NCBI GenBank assembly: GCA_910589395.1
Contig: CAJUTL010000008.1
Location: 1-64,000 of the forward strand
Length of the DNA: 64,000 bases
Source: an uncultured Oscillospiraceae bacterium
Lineage (GTDB): Bacteria > Bacillota_A > Clostridia > Oscillospirales > Acutalibacteraceae
Reading direction: 5' to 3'
Positions 33,725 through 42,375 of this stretch are shown here, piece after piece (positions within the stretch are counted from its first letter, which is position 1; every line of letters starts with the position of its first letter). The notes under the pieces were generated by a model. That model did not search any database and was not told where the DNA came from. It saw only the letters and a list, made by a program, of their open reading frames with translations. The translations under genes and the position numbers were made by a program.

Positions 33725-34942
33725 TTAGAAATCAACTTCCGTATCGTAATAGCAGCACTTCAGCAGCTCCTCCATCTCCTTCTGGCTGGGCTGGCGGGGA
33801 TTGGAGCCGGTACAGGCATCTCCAATGGCGTTCTTGGCGATCTCAGGCAGCCTCTCCAAGAACACTTCTTCCGGCACAAAGCCATTTTCAGCAGGATAGC
33901 TGTCTGCTCCGTAATTTTTGATGCAGTGCGGGATCTTCAGATCGTCATTCATGCCGCGAAGGTATCTGATCAGCAGCGTTACCTTTTCTTCTTCGCTGGA
34001 GCCGCCCAGGCCCATGGAATCGGCGATCTCGCCATAGCGCTTTTTCGCTTCGGGATCTTTGGCGTTAAAGGCAATGACCTTCGGCAGATACATGGCGTTG
34101 GCAGCGCCGTGAATAATGTGAGCGCCATAGTCGGCAAAGGCGGCGCCGGTTTTGTGCGCCATGGAATGAACGATACCCAGCAGCGCGTTGGAGAAAGCCA
34201 TACCGGCCAGGCACTGGGCATTGTGCATATTGTCACGCTTTGCCATATCACCATGATAGGAATCCACCAGATCCTTCTGGATCATTTTAATGGAATGAAG
34301 CGCCAGAGGATCTGTATAATCACAATGGGCGGTAGAAACATAGGCCTCAATAGAATGCGTCATGGCGTCCATACCGGTATGGGCAACCAGCTTTTGCGGC
34401 ATGGTTTCCGCCAGATCAGGATCGACAATAGCTACATCGGGTGTGATCTCAAAATCTGCAATGGGGTACTTGATCCCTTTCTGATAATCGGTGATAATGG
34501 AGAAGGCCGTCACCTCAGTAGCTGTACCGGAGGTGGAAGAAACAGCGCAGAAATGAGCTTTTTTCCGAAGCTTCGGAAGCCCAAACACCTTGCACATATC
34601 TTCAAAAGTCACCTCAGGATACTCATACTTGATCCACATGGCTTTCGCCGCGTCAATGGGAGAACCGCCACCCATGGCAATGATCCAGTCCGGCTGGAAC
34701 TTCAGCATGGCATCGGCCCCCTTCATGACAGTCTCCACAGAAGGATCGGCCTCAATTCCCTCAAAAAGCTCGACCTCCATGCCGGCTTCCTTTAAGTAAG
34801 AAACAGCTTTATCCAAAAAGCCAAAGCGCTTCATGGAGCCGCCGCCAACGCAGATGATCGCACGCTTGCCTTCCAACGTTTTCAGGGCTTCTAAAGCGCC
34901 CTTTCCATGATACAGATCTCTGGGCAGTGTAAACCGTGCCAT
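33725..34942 (-). CDS. Iron-containing alcohol dehydrogenase
   Basis: This 405-residue class-III (iron-dependent) alcohol dehydrogenase has an NAD(P)-binding GGGSPIDAAKAMW loop near residue 95 and metal ligands in GMDAMTHSIEAYVS (Asp and His) and HSMAHKTGAAF...HIIHG (His residues). The sequence resembles the C-terminal half of bifunctional AdhE, so it probably reduces acetaldehyde, butyraldehyde or another short aldehyde during fermentation. It has AAAGGAG before its ATG, its own terminator, and lies between a LysR gene and nfnAB, a redox neighbourhood. Confidence 0.9.
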   Translation of the reverse strand: MARFTLPRDLYHGKGALEALKTLEGKRAIICVGGGSMKRFGFLDKAVSYLKEAGMEVELFEGIEADPSVETVMKGADAMLKFQPDWIIAMGGGSPIDAAKAMWIKYEYPEVTFEDMCKVFGLPKLRKKAHFCAVSSTSGTATEVTAFSIITDYQKGIKYPIADFEITPDVAIVDPDLAETMPQKLVAHTGMDAMTHSIEAYVSTAHCDYTDPLALHSIKMIQKDLVDSYHGDMAKRDNMHNAQCLAGMAFSNALLGIVHSMAHKTGAAFADYGAHIIHGAANAMYLPKVIAFNAKDPEAKKRYGEIADSMGLGGSSEEEKVTLLIRYLRGMNDDLKIPHCIKNYGADSYPAENGFVPEEVFLERLPEIAKNAIGDACTGSNPRQPSQKEMEELLKCCYYDTEVDF

Positions 34943-35286
34943 ACTACAGCTCTCCTTTGTAAAATATTTTTTCAGCAGCTTCTGCTGAGCAAAACTTTAT
35001 AACGCAAGTATAACGTTTTCCATTCCGAAAGTGAAATATGAATCTCTATATAGCAGGAGCGTTTCTTCCTCAAAAACACCACTTTTTCACTTTTCTTTTC
35101 TTATCCACTTTTCGCCGGTCAAGCGAATATCAAAAAAGCTCTTCTTATGAATTTCAGAATCTCGTTAAATTTATAACAAGTTCAGTGCTTGTCAACAATT
35201 TAACATTCTTAAGTTTTTCGTTTTAATATTCCTTTCAAAAATTAATTTTTGAAGAATGGGAAAATTCGATTTTAAAAGCAGCCCTC
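34943..35286. other. Non-coding gap between adh and LysR terminator
   Basis: This AT-rich region holds the adh promoter (minus strand; a TTATACT -10 near 35009-35015 with no convincing -35). I find no gene and no repeat. Confidence 0.4.
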
Positions 35287-35334
35287 AAAATGATGAAAAC
35301 TGCCATATCAATTTTGATATGGCAGTTTTCATCA
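35287..35334 (-). terminator. Strong terminator after the LysR gene
   Basis: A perfect 20-bp stem (35291-35310 and 35315-35334, starting tgatgaaaac) has a 4-base loop and TTTT on the minus strand. It sits 14 bases after the LysR stop and makes LysR a separate transcript from adh. Confidence 0.85.
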
Positions 35335-35347
35335 TCAGTTTTATAGT

Positions 35348-36259
35348 TCAAGATTTTGGCAGTTTTCTGCCGCGAAGCGCTTGTACAAACTTTCGGGCGG
35401 TATCCGTAAAACGGTATTTTTCAGAATAAAGCAACGCTTCCTGAAAACGTTCCTCCAGGAAAGCACAGCCGCGTTGAACAAGGCCGTACCTGTCCAAGAT
35501 TTCTTTTTGCACCGGCGCTGTCCACATATAGGAATATCCCGCCTGCTGGAGAATAGAAAACTGTTCCCCGCTGTCACAGAAAAGACTTTTTCCCGATAAA
35601 TCAGTCGTTTTCTTCTCCGTGTTTGCCTTTTCCAGAAAAGGAACAGAGGGATCCTCGCAGAAAATTTCCAAATAGCCTTTCAGGTCGTTGGAAGAGATTT
35701 CCTGCTTCTTGGCCAAAGGGTGACGATAGGAAAAGAGAAGCACCTGCCGGTACTCCCAAAGCGGCTCACTTTTTATCTGCCGCTCCTTCAAAAAATCTGC
35801 CAGTCTTTTCTCCGCAGAGCAGGGATAGCGTATTACGCCTAAATGACATTCAGCCTCAACCAGCATACGAATCGCTTCAAAGGTGCTCGTTCCCTGGAGC
35901 TTTATTTCCAGTGCGTCTTCCTTTTCCAAGCTTTCCAAAAAGCTGGAAAGCCCCGCCGGAATAGCGCTTCCCCTGGGAATTGCGATTTTTAAGCACCTCT
36001 TCCCTTTTCCGGAAAACAGGAGCTCCATTTCCTCCAGCTGCTCCAAAATGGACTCTGCGTATTCCAAGAAAACTTCCCCCTTCGCAGTGGGGATCACGCC
36101 CTTGCTGCTTCTTTTGAAGATAGGAAATCCCAGGTCATCTTCCACTTCTTTAATAATGCGGCTTAAATTTGGCTGGGCCATATACAAATTTTCCGAGGCC
36201 TGTGTAATAGAGCCGGTGCGTTCCACCTCTACCATGTATCTGAAAAATTGGGTATTCAT
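35348..36259 (-). CDS. LysR family transcriptional regulator
   Basis: This 303-residue protein has an N-terminal winged HTH (about residues 1-60: VERTGSITQASENLYMAQPNLSRII) and a type-2 periplasmic-binding-like effector domain (about 90-300). It is a typical LysR activator/repressor. The nearest candidate target is the downstream adh/nfn region on the same strand, but LysR genes more often control a divergent gene; upstream, the small gene at 36316 is co-directional, so no divergent partner exists. Effector unknown. Confidence 0.88.
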   Translation of the reverse strand: MNTQFFRYMVEVERTGSITQASENLYMAQPNLSRIIKEVEDDLGFPIFKRSSKGVIPTAKGEVFLEYAESILEQLEEMELLFSGKGKRCLKIAIPRGSAIPAGLSSFLESLEKEDALEIKLQGTSTFEAIRMLVEAECHLGVIRYPCSAEKRLADFLKERQIKSEPLWEYRQVLLFSYRHPLAKKQEISSNDLKGYLEIFCEDPSVPFLEKANTEKKTTDLSGKSLFCDSGEQFSILQQAGYSYMWTAPVQKEILDRYGLVQRGCAFLEERFQEALLYSEKYRFTDTARKFVQALRGRKLPKS

Positions 36260-36315
36260 CTACTTTAGCCACCCTCTTTTCTGTCCCGCAAATTTCACGG
36301 GAACCACGCTGCTTC

Positions 36316-36588
36316 TCAAACAGCGCGGTATTGCTCCTGAAGCCAGGTTTGTACCTCGGACAGTCCCTGTTCACTGAGGGAAAAAGAAGCCTCCTGCCGT
36401 TCCTTGGCCCTTTCAAAGCAAACATCTGTTGTCCATGTATAGGCGATCAGCTTCTCATTTTCCCGGTCCGGATACACGAGATACCGAAGCAGCGCGCCTG
36501 TTTTAGGGTCTTTTGTTTTGCTGCCGGTAAAAGTATTGCCTTCTGTAAAAAAAGTCAATTTTTGCAGATCCATCACTTCTGTTTCCAT
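36316..36588 (-). CDS. Small protein of unknown function
   Basis: I do not recognise this 90-residue protein. From the ATG at 36586-36588 it has a basic/aromatic beta-like first half (LTFFTEGNTFTGSKTKDPKTG, YLVYPDRE) and a helical, charged C-terminus (ERAKERQEASFSLSEQGLSEVQ). The open frame reaches 36639 but that part lies in the repeat. No signal peptide or membrane segment is seen. It is 57 bases upstream of the LysR gene on the same strand and may be co-transcribed. Confidence 0.5.
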   Translation of the reverse strand: METEVMDLQKLTFFTEGNTFTGSKTKDPKTGALLRYLVYPDRENEKLIAYTWTTDVCFERAKERQEASFSLSEQGLSEVQTWLQEQYRAV

Positions 36589-36620
36589 AAAAGCACGCCG
36601 CCCCTCACAGTAAAATACAC

Positions 36621-36826
36621 TTAAGGCAACCCCGCGCAAAGATTGTGCGCAAGAAGTTGCGCAAGAGTTAATTTCCGATTAACTCTCCAGATTTTTCGTC
36701 AGAGTGCACAGATTGAGTGCAGTCAATCTCGCGATTGACAAGCGAAAGCTGTACGCTATGACGGAAAATATGCAAGCAAATTGTGTACAAAGGCCTCCGG
36801 CCGGTCTTTGTGCGGGGTTGCCTTAA
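36621..36826. repeat. MITE-like element, copy 1 (206 bp, 15-bp terminal inverted repeats)
   Basis: The ends are ttaaggcaaccccgc and gcggggttgccttaa, perfect over 15 bases including TTAA. There is no open frame. The reverse complement matches 52172-52345 over almost its whole length (rrcctttgtacacaatttgcttgcatatttt and actcaatctgtgcactctgacgaaaa shared). Copy 1 carries an extra inner hairpin (agagttaat / attaactct, 36664-36686). It sits just upstream of yaaH. Confidence 0.8.
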
Positions 36827-36929
36827 ATTATATACTAAAGTAAAACATCCCGCAACAAAAATATCAACCGCATACTGTCTTTTCCGTTCGCATAGTTTTG
36901 GATAAAGCATTCTGGAAAGGGGTTGCGGT

Positions 36930-38213
36930 ATGGTAATTCACACAGTCAGACCGGGAGATACCGTATGGAGGCTGGCCCGTCAATACGGCGTATCCGCCAG
37001 CCGAATCATCAGCGATAACGGCATCAGAAATCCTCAGCAGCTGCCCATAGGACAGGCACTGATCATTCTCATTCCGGAGCTCACATACACCGTACAGCCG
37101 GGCGACACCCTGGGAACCATCGCGGCGCGGTTTTCCGTGCCGGAAATCGTACTGCTCCAAAATAACCCCGAATTGATCTTTTCTTCTTATCTCATGGCAG
37201 GTCAGACCATTGTGATCCATTTTCAGGAGCCAAAGCGCCGGGAGGTATTCATCAACGGCTACGCCTATCCCTATATCCGCCGGGATATCTTGCTGCGCTC
37301 CCTGCCCTATCTCACCTATCTCACGATTTTTGGCTACGGCTTCACCGAAACAGGAGAGCTGATCCCTATTGACGACCAGGCCATGATCAACCTTGCCTAT
37401 GAATACCGGGCAGCCCCTGTGATGCTGCTTTCCTCCATCACAGAGAACGGCAATTTCAGCGAGCAGAGAGCCAGCCTGCTGTTTCGGGATATTCCCTTAC
37501 AGGATAAGCTGCTGGATCAGATCGTGGCGGTCATGAAGGAAAAGGGTTATCTGGGGCTGGATATCGATTTTGAGTTTGTCAACCCGGAGGATGCGGGGAA
37601 TTTCCAAAACTTCCTGCGCCGCTCCATAGAGCGAATGCACGCGGAGGGCTTTTTTGTCAACGTGGACTTGGCCCCCAAATCCTCAGCCGGACAGGCGGGG
37701 CTCCTGTACGAATCTCACGATTACGCCGCCATCGGCGCGCTGGCCGATACAGTGCTGCTGATGACCTACGAATGGGGCTATACTTATGGACCGCCCATGG
37801 CGGTAGCGCCCTTAAACCAGGTGAGAAGAGTCATCGAATACGGTGTTTCCGCGATCCCTGCGGAAAAGATCCTGATGGGACTGCCGAATTACGGCTATGA
37901 CTGGATTCTTCCTTTTGAACGGGGGATCACAAGGGCTACTGCCATCGGCAATGAATACGCGGTAGAGATCGCTCAAAGAAACAACGTACCGATCCAATTT
38001 GATAACACCGCCTATTCCCCCACCTTTGAATATTTCGGGAACGCAAACCGAAATCATGTGGTTTGGTTTGAAGATGCGCGAAGCGTTGAGGGAAAATTCA
38101 ACCTGATGGACGAATTTTCCCTGCGCGGCGGCGGATATTGGAACGTAATGCGGCCCTTTGCGCAAAATTGGGCTTTTTTAAGTGCCAGATACTCCATCGG
38201 AAAAATCGTTTGA
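36930..38213 (+). CDS. yaaH: LysM-GH18 spore peptidoglycan hydrolase (YaaH/SleL-like)
   Basis: This 427-residue protein has two N-terminal LysM repeats (about residues 3-46 and 50-95, each with VxPGDTxxxxAxxxxV) and a C-terminal glycoside hydrolase family 18 domain with the catalytic YLGLDIDFEFVNPED (DxxDxE-type) near residue 210. Such proteins are SleL/YaaH-type N-acetylglucosaminidases that act on spore cortex during germination. There is no signal peptide, as is usual for spore-coat-delivered enzymes. It has RBS AAAGGGG and converges with the VanZ gene, overlapping it by 36 bases. Confidence 0.9.
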   Translation: MVIHTVRPGDTVWRLARQYGVSASRIISDNGIRNPQQLPIGQALIILIPELTYTVQPGDTLGTIAARFSVPEIVLLQNNPELIFSSYLMAGQTIVIHFQEPKRREVFINGYAYPYIRRDILLRSLPYLTYLTIFGYGFTETGELIPIDDQAMINLAYEYRAAPVMLLSSITENGNFSEQRASLLFRDIPLQDKLLDQIVAVMKEKGYLGLDIDFEFVNPEDAGNFQNFLRRSIERMHAEGFFVNVDLAPKSSAGQAGLLYESHDYAAIGALADTVLLMTYEWGYTYGPPMAVAPLNQVRRVIEYGVSAIPAEKILMGLPNYGYDWILPFERGITRATAIGNEYAVEIAQRNNVPIQFDNTAYSPTFEYFGNANRNHVVWFEDARSVEGKFNLMDEFSLRGGGYWNVMRPFAQNWAFLSARYSIGKIV

Positions 38214-39323
38214 CCGCTGCCGCACCGTGCTGGAAAGCTTTGTTTTGGAAAGCCTGCCGTGAAGGTAATCTCTTCCCAAAACGGAATTGTGATTCTGCAC
38301 GGTATCCACCAAAAACCACAGCAGCACTGCCAAACTCAGCCCGATCTGTAAAAAAGCGCCGAACAGCACGGAGCCAAGCAAATCAGAAATCAAATCAGAA
38401 ATCAGAGAAAATGCCACGGCGGCCGCCCAGAGGAACCCATACCGCAGCGTCAGCTTTCCCAGCGAGGGAGCATGACCGCTCTCGTCTACCACACAGAGCT
38501 TTGTCAACCGTTTTCCCAGGCTTTTCCCTTTCCAAAGCCATTGCAGCAAAATGAAATACAAAAGGTAGGAAACCGCAAACGCATAGCTCTCCAAAAAAAC
38601 AAATGCCAGCCCTATTCCCACCGGCCAGGAAAGCAGGAAAACAAACAGCAGATCCACACAAAAGGAAAGAAGCCTTCTGGGAAAGGTGACACGCATTCCC
38701 TTTTGGTAAGAACGCTCGTCTATTTTCTCCCGGTCCGGCAGGATCTTCAAAAATATGCCTGTAATAAAGTATCCAAGCATGCCGCCCAGGGTATTGCAGA
38801 GCAGATCATCCACGTCAAAAAGCCGGTAAGGGCGCGGATAGATTCCATAGAGTCCCGAAAGCTGTGTCAGCTCAAAAAACAAGCTGACACAGAAGCACGC
38901 AACCGCCGTGCCCAGCGCTTTTCTGCGAAAATAGTAGCGCAGATAAAATCCCAGCGGGAACAACAAAGCGATATTAAACACAAATTGCAGCGTAAAATTG
39001 CTGGTAAGCGCCGGAAACCATGTAGAAGGGGCCGTCAGCAAAAAGTCTGTTTCCCGGGAAAGCTCCCGAAAAAAGCTGAAGGGCAAAAGCTGTGTTGTAG
39101 GGGAAGTCAGCTTCGCCACTTCGGCTTTATCCGGCAAAGGCAGGATCACCAGAAAATAGGCGCACATCAGGTACAGTACAAAAGAGTACACCAGGAAAAC
39201 ACGCGGAAAGGTAATGCTCCCGAATTTCCGGTAATGGTGGATCAGAAAGGGCATTGTAATCAACAGTGCGGCCAGTGGAAAAAGCACCAGCGCCTGAAAG
39301 ATCACCTCAGTATAACCGCTCAT
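38178..39323 (-). CDS. VanZ-RDD fusion membrane protein
   Basis: This 381-residue protein has an N-terminal VanZ-like domain with about five membrane segments (about residues 1-195) and a C-terminal RDD domain (about 205-350, with RRLLSFCVDLLFVFLL and GKSLGKRLTKLCVV). VanZ-like proteins lower lipoglycopeptide sensitivity in some hosts, RDD is a membrane domain of unclear job; together they are common in Clostridia. It is the last of an overlapping chain queH-amidohydrolase-nuclease-like-VanZ. The ATG has GAGGAG upstream and overlaps the preceding gene by 17 bases. Confidence 0.85.
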   Translation of the reverse strand: MSGYTEVIFQALVLFPLAALLITMPFLIHHYRKFGSITFPRVFLVYSFVLYLMCAYFLVILPLPDKAEVAKLTSPTTQLLPFSFFRELSRETDFLLTAPSTWFPALTSNFTLQFVFNIALLFPLGFYLRYYFRRKALGTAVACFCVSLFFELTQLSGLYGIYPRPYRLFDVDDLLCNTLGGMLGYFITGIFLKILPDREKIDERSYQKGMRVTFPRRLLSFCVDLLFVFLLSWPVGIGLAFVFLESYAFAVSYLLYFILLQWLWKGKSLGKRLTKLCVVDESGHAPSLGKLTLRYGFLWAAAVAFSLISDLISDLLGSVLFGAFLQIGLSLAVLLWFLVDTVQNHNSVLGRDYLHGRLSKTKLSSTVRQRSNDFSDGVSGT

Positions 39324-40065
39324 TTTTCTCCTCGCTGTTTCGTTGGTATAAGTAGGCGTTTTTTCGCTTTCCTACACGCTTCAGCACGCCCATTGAAAAC
39401 AACACATTGACTGCCACAGACGCTTTTTTTCCTGAAAATCGGGACGCCTTCGCGTATTCCTTCACAGTAAACTCCTCTGCCAGGTTTTCCGGAAGTAAAG
39501 CCAGATAATCTGCCGGCGCGCGCAGCCAGACCTCTCCCAGCAGATCCACAGGCAGCCGTTCAAAACGGGTGGAGCCCCGCTTTCGGTCCTTGCTCCACCC
39601 ATTTTTCAGCCGGTATTCCTCCAACTCTAAAAGCACCGCGCAAAAGCTGAGTCCCTGCCGCCCCAGCCAAGGCTTGAGCTTATAGAGCTCCGGCAGAATA
39701 TCCGCCGCGCTGCCTTTCTTGGGGCTTTTTCGCTTTGGGGACGCCGTTCCGTCCTCTTCCAGCCAGGAAAGCCATTTTATTGCCGGAACAGGATAGATCA
39801 CCGTAACGGGCGCTTCCGGCAGGAAAACCTCCAGTTTTCCCCGCAGGCGATCAAAGCCACGGGTTTGGATCTCGAAGATCCCCTTTTCATTCCGAATGTC
39901 GGCAACATAGGAGCCCACTCTGATTTCATGGTGCTCTTCCCTGGGATCGAAATAATGCTTCAGCACCGCGTGAAGGGTCTTTTCTCCCAGGGTACCGATC
40001 CCGCGGTTTTGCCGCCCCTCTTCCATTACTTTATGACAGGCCAGCAAAAAAGCTGTTTTATCCAT
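39307..40065 (-). CDS. Unrecognised protein, possible PD-(D/E)XK nuclease with winged helix
   Basis: I do not recognise this 252-residue protein. The first 100 residues have spacing like a PD-(D/E)XK nuclease core: E28 (TLGEKTLHAVL), D56 (GSYVADIRNE) and E65-x-Q67 (FEIQTRGF), the last replacing the usual ExK. The C-terminal 60 residues look like a winged helix (EFTVKEYAKASRF, VNVLFSMGVLKRVGK). A short basic linker (PKRKSPKKG) joins them. There is no signal peptide. It overlaps the amidohydrolase by 8 bases and VanZ-RDD by 17. Nuclease activity is inference only. Confidence 0.45.
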   Translation of the reverse strand: MDKTAFLLACHKVMEEGRQNRGIGTLGEKTLHAVLKHYFDPREEHHEIRVGSYVADIRNEKGIFEIQTRGFDRLRGKLEVFLPEAPVTVIYPVPAIKWLSWLEEDGTASPKRKSPKKGSAADILPELYKLKPWLGRQGLSFCAVLLELEEYRLKNGWSKDRKRGSTRFERLPVDLLGEVWLRAPADYLALLPENLAEEFTVKEYAKASRFSGKKASVAVNVLFSMGVLKRVGKRKNAYLYQRNSEEKNERLY

Positions 40066-40903
40066 TTTGAGGCCCGCTTTCTTTCTCCGGATCCAGATGA
40101 AACAGTCGGGCGAAATTATCGTAGAGGATCATCCGGTTTTCTTCCTCGGTCAGCTCCAGCGCAAAAAAGCGCTCCAGCTCTTTCACGGGATCCCACATGG
40201 GAAAATCTGTTCCGAACATGGTGTGTTCCACACCAAAATGCGCAATGCTTTCACAGGCCTGTTCTCTCGTAAGGGCAAAAAGAGAGCTGGAGGTATCTAC
40301 AAACACGTTTGTTCCCTTTAACGCTCTGCGGGCTTCCTCCCACTCCGTATAGCCGCCGAAATGCGCGGCGATACAGGTAAGCCCCGGCAGCTTCTCCAGC
40401 ACGTTCATCAGCCTGCGCGGAGAAGAAAAGTCCGTGCGGTTATCTCCCATATGAAACAGGATAGGAAGCTCACGCCGATCTGCTTCCCTGTAAAAGGGCA
40501 GCATTTTTTCATCGTCAAGAAAGAATTTCTGAAAATCCGGGTGCAGCTTGATGCCCTTCAGGCCCCGCCGCTGAATATCATCCAGCTCCGCACCGATATC
40601 CCCTATCTCCTGGTGCCAAGCGGCAAGTCCGGTAAACTGCGGATATTCCCCGCACTTTTTTTCAATGAATTCATTGATGGACCGTACCTGCTCCACCTTC
40701 GTGGCCACAGAGCAAACCAGAAAACGATCGATCCCGGCGGCGCCGCCCCGCTCTGCCAGCACGTGGGGCAAGCCTACGTTCAGCATATCCACATGATAAA
40801 AATCGCCCACGGAGGCTGTGGCCTTTTCCGCGATCTTTCCGGGATAAATATGGGCGTGAGTATCCGCGGCACGGTAAGAAATTCCATGATACGTAACGGG
40901 CAC
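40058..40903 (-). CDS. Amidohydrolase family 2 (TIM-barrel metal-dependent hydrolase)
   Basis: This 281-residue TIM-barrel hydrolase has the metal motif ADTHAHIYPG (HxH near residue 16), GIKLHPDF, AAHFGGYTEWE and GTDFPMWDP (Asp). The family includes decarboxylases and lactonases such as ACMSD-like enzymes; the substrate is not predictable. The GTG at 40901-40903 with GGAAAGGAGG is the start, since the 19 codons upstream overlap queH. The queH stop is 5 bases upstream. It is followed by the nuclease-like gene in overlap. Confidence 0.82.
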   Translation of the reverse strand: MPVTYHGISYRAADTHAHIYPGKIAEKATASVGDFYHVDMLNVGLPHVLAERGGAAGIDRFLVCSVATKVEQVRSINEFIEKKCGEYPQFTGLAAWHQEIGDIGAELDDIQRRGLKGIKLHPDFQKFFLDDEKMLPFYREADRRELPILFHMGDNRTDFSSPRRLMNVLEKLPGLTCIAAHFGGYTEWEEARRALKGTNVFVDTSSSLFALTREQACESIAHFGVEHTMFGTDFPMWDPVKELERFFALELTEEENRMILYDNFARLFHLDPEKESGPQNG

Positions 40904-40905
40904 GC

Positions 40906-41547
40906 CTATCCCTCCTTTCCGGTCACTTCCCGCTGTGCCTTGGAAAAAACACAGCCGCAATAATTCTGCCGATACAAAGAGTATTCCCTGGAAAGTTCAA
41001 TGGAACGCTTATAGCCCTCTTTCTTTTTGAAATCGGCTGGCAGATGCGCCACGCCGAACTCCGCTCCGACCTCTTCTCCGATCCGGTTTAGGAGCTCCGC
41101 GTTTTTCAACGGACTGATGGAAAGCGTTGTGGTAAAGTAATCAAAACCTTGGGTTTTTGCCTCCTGTGCCGCCCGCCGCAAGCGAAGCCGAAAACAGCGC
41201 TCGCAGCGCTCCCCGCCCTCCGGTGCCTGCTCTAAGCCCCGGGCCGCTTCTAAAAAGGCTTCACCCTCATACGCGCAGGGCAGCAGCGTTACAGAGCCCT
41301 CCAGAGGCATAGCGGAAAGCAGCCGTTCCAACTCGGTTTTTCGTTTCTCATATTCGGCTTTTGGGCTGATATTGGGGTTATAATAGAGAACAGAAATAGA
41401 AAAATAACGAGAAAGGTATTCCAGCACATAGCTGGAACAAGGCGCACAGCATGCATGAAGCAGTAATGACGGGCGCTTACCGCTTTGCCCGATCTCCCGG
41501 AGAAGCGTTTCCAGCTCTTTCCCATAGTTTCTTTTCCCTTGGCTCAC
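40906..41547 (-). CDS. queH: Epoxyqueuosine reductase QueH
   Basis: This 213-residue protein (old DUF208) has the QueH cysteines: HACCAPCSSYVLEYL near residue 32, ERCEERCFRLRLRRAA near residue 137-150, and a C-terminal NYCGCVFS. QueH reduces epoxyqueuosine to queuosine in tRNAs reading NAU/NAC codons and replaces QueG in many anaerobes. The start is GTG (41545-41547) with AAAGGAG. It is the first gene of a four-gene overlapping chain. Confidence 0.9.
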   Translation of the reverse strand: MSQGKRNYGKELETLLREIGQSGKRPSLLLHACCAPCSSYVLEYLSRYFSISVLYYNPNISPKAEYEKRKTELERLLSAMPLEGSVTLLPCAYEGEAFLEAARGLEQAPEGGERCERCFRLRLRRAAQEAKTQGFDYFTTTLSISPLKNAELLNRIGEEVGAEFGVAHLPADFKKKEGYKRSIELSREYSLYRQNYCGCVFSKAQREVTGKEG

Positions 41548-41630
41548 GGCGTCTGCTCCTTTCTCAGCAAAAACTGCTTTATTTTAGCACAAATTCCTGT
41601 AAATTGCAAGCAAAAGCCCTTCCCGACCGG

Positions 41631-41659
41631 TTGACAGGAAAACGCAAACAAGATATCAT
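41631..41659 (+). promoter_or_regulatory. Sigma-A promoter of the divergent-PAP2 gene
   Basis: TTGACA (41631-41636), 17 bases, TATCAT (41654-41659). It lies 37 bases before the ATG at 41696, with GGGAAAGG as RBS. Confidence 0.75.
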
Positions 41660-41695
41660 AGAGCTTAGAAAATAAGCTTTGGGAAAGGTACTTTT

Positions 41696-42169
41696 ATGAA
41701 TCTCACCTTCCTGCTCTCCAACCCCTTGATCAATGTCAGCGTCGCGGCCTGGCTCAGCGCGCAGCTGATCAAAACACTGCTTGACGCGTTAAAGCACAAG
41801 CAGTTTGACCGCCGCCGTCTGGCGGGAGCCGGCGGAATGCCAAGCTCGCACTCCGCCGTTACCTGCTCCGTACTTTTAACAGCCTACTATCATTATGGCT
41901 TTGACTCCCCCATTTTTGCCCTTGCTTTTGTTTTGGCCCTCATCGTGATGTACGACGCCACCGGCGTGCGCTGGGCCGCCGGGCTCCACGCCAAGGCCAT
42001 CAACCATATTGTGGCGTATTTAGAAAAGAACGATGGCGAGATGGATAAAAAGGCATTGCAGGATATGATCCCCCGCTTAAACGAATCCTTGGGCCACCGG
42101 CAAATCGAGGTCGCCTGCGGCGCGCTGCTGGGCTTCGGCATTGCCGTGATTGCTTATTTCTTTTTATAG
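41696..42169 (+). CDS. Divergent PAP2 family membrane protein (YuiD-like)
   Basis: This 157-residue protein has about four membrane segments and the conserved GGMPSSHSAVTCS (PSSH) and YDATGVRWAAGLHA motifs of the DUF212/YuiD family. It resembles PAP2 phosphatases, but the active-site set is incomplete, so catalytic activity is doubtful. It is a single-gene plus-strand unit with its own promoter and terminator. Confidence 0.88.
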   Translation: MNLTFLLSNPLINVSVAAWLSAQLIKTLLDALKHKQFDRRRLAGAGGMPSSHSAVTCSVLLTAYYHYGFDSPIFALAFVLALIVMYDATGVRWAAGLHAKAINHIVAYLEKNDGEMDKKALQDMIPRLNESLGHRQIEVACGALLGFGIAVIAYFFL

Positions 42170-42205
42170 AATACCCCCAATTTTATTGTCAAGTTTCGTC
42201 TGAAA

Positions 42206-42241
42206 AGCTCCTTGCAAAAAAAGCAGGGAGCTCCTTTTTTT
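42206..42241 (+). terminator. Terminator after the PAP2-like gene
   Basis: The 10-bp stem agctccttgc / gcagggagct (42206-42215 and 42223-42232, one G-U) has a 7-base loop and is followed by a T run. Confidence 0.85.
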
Positions 42242-42375
42242 CTGCTTCAAGCAACCAAGCTCTGTGAATTCCATTTTGCAACCAGCTTTGTTTGCTGAAG
42301 AGACTGCTTTTTTTAGAGAATATCATAGCAAGACCTTATAATTTATATTTTTCAGGAATATTTTAAGAAGTTTTG

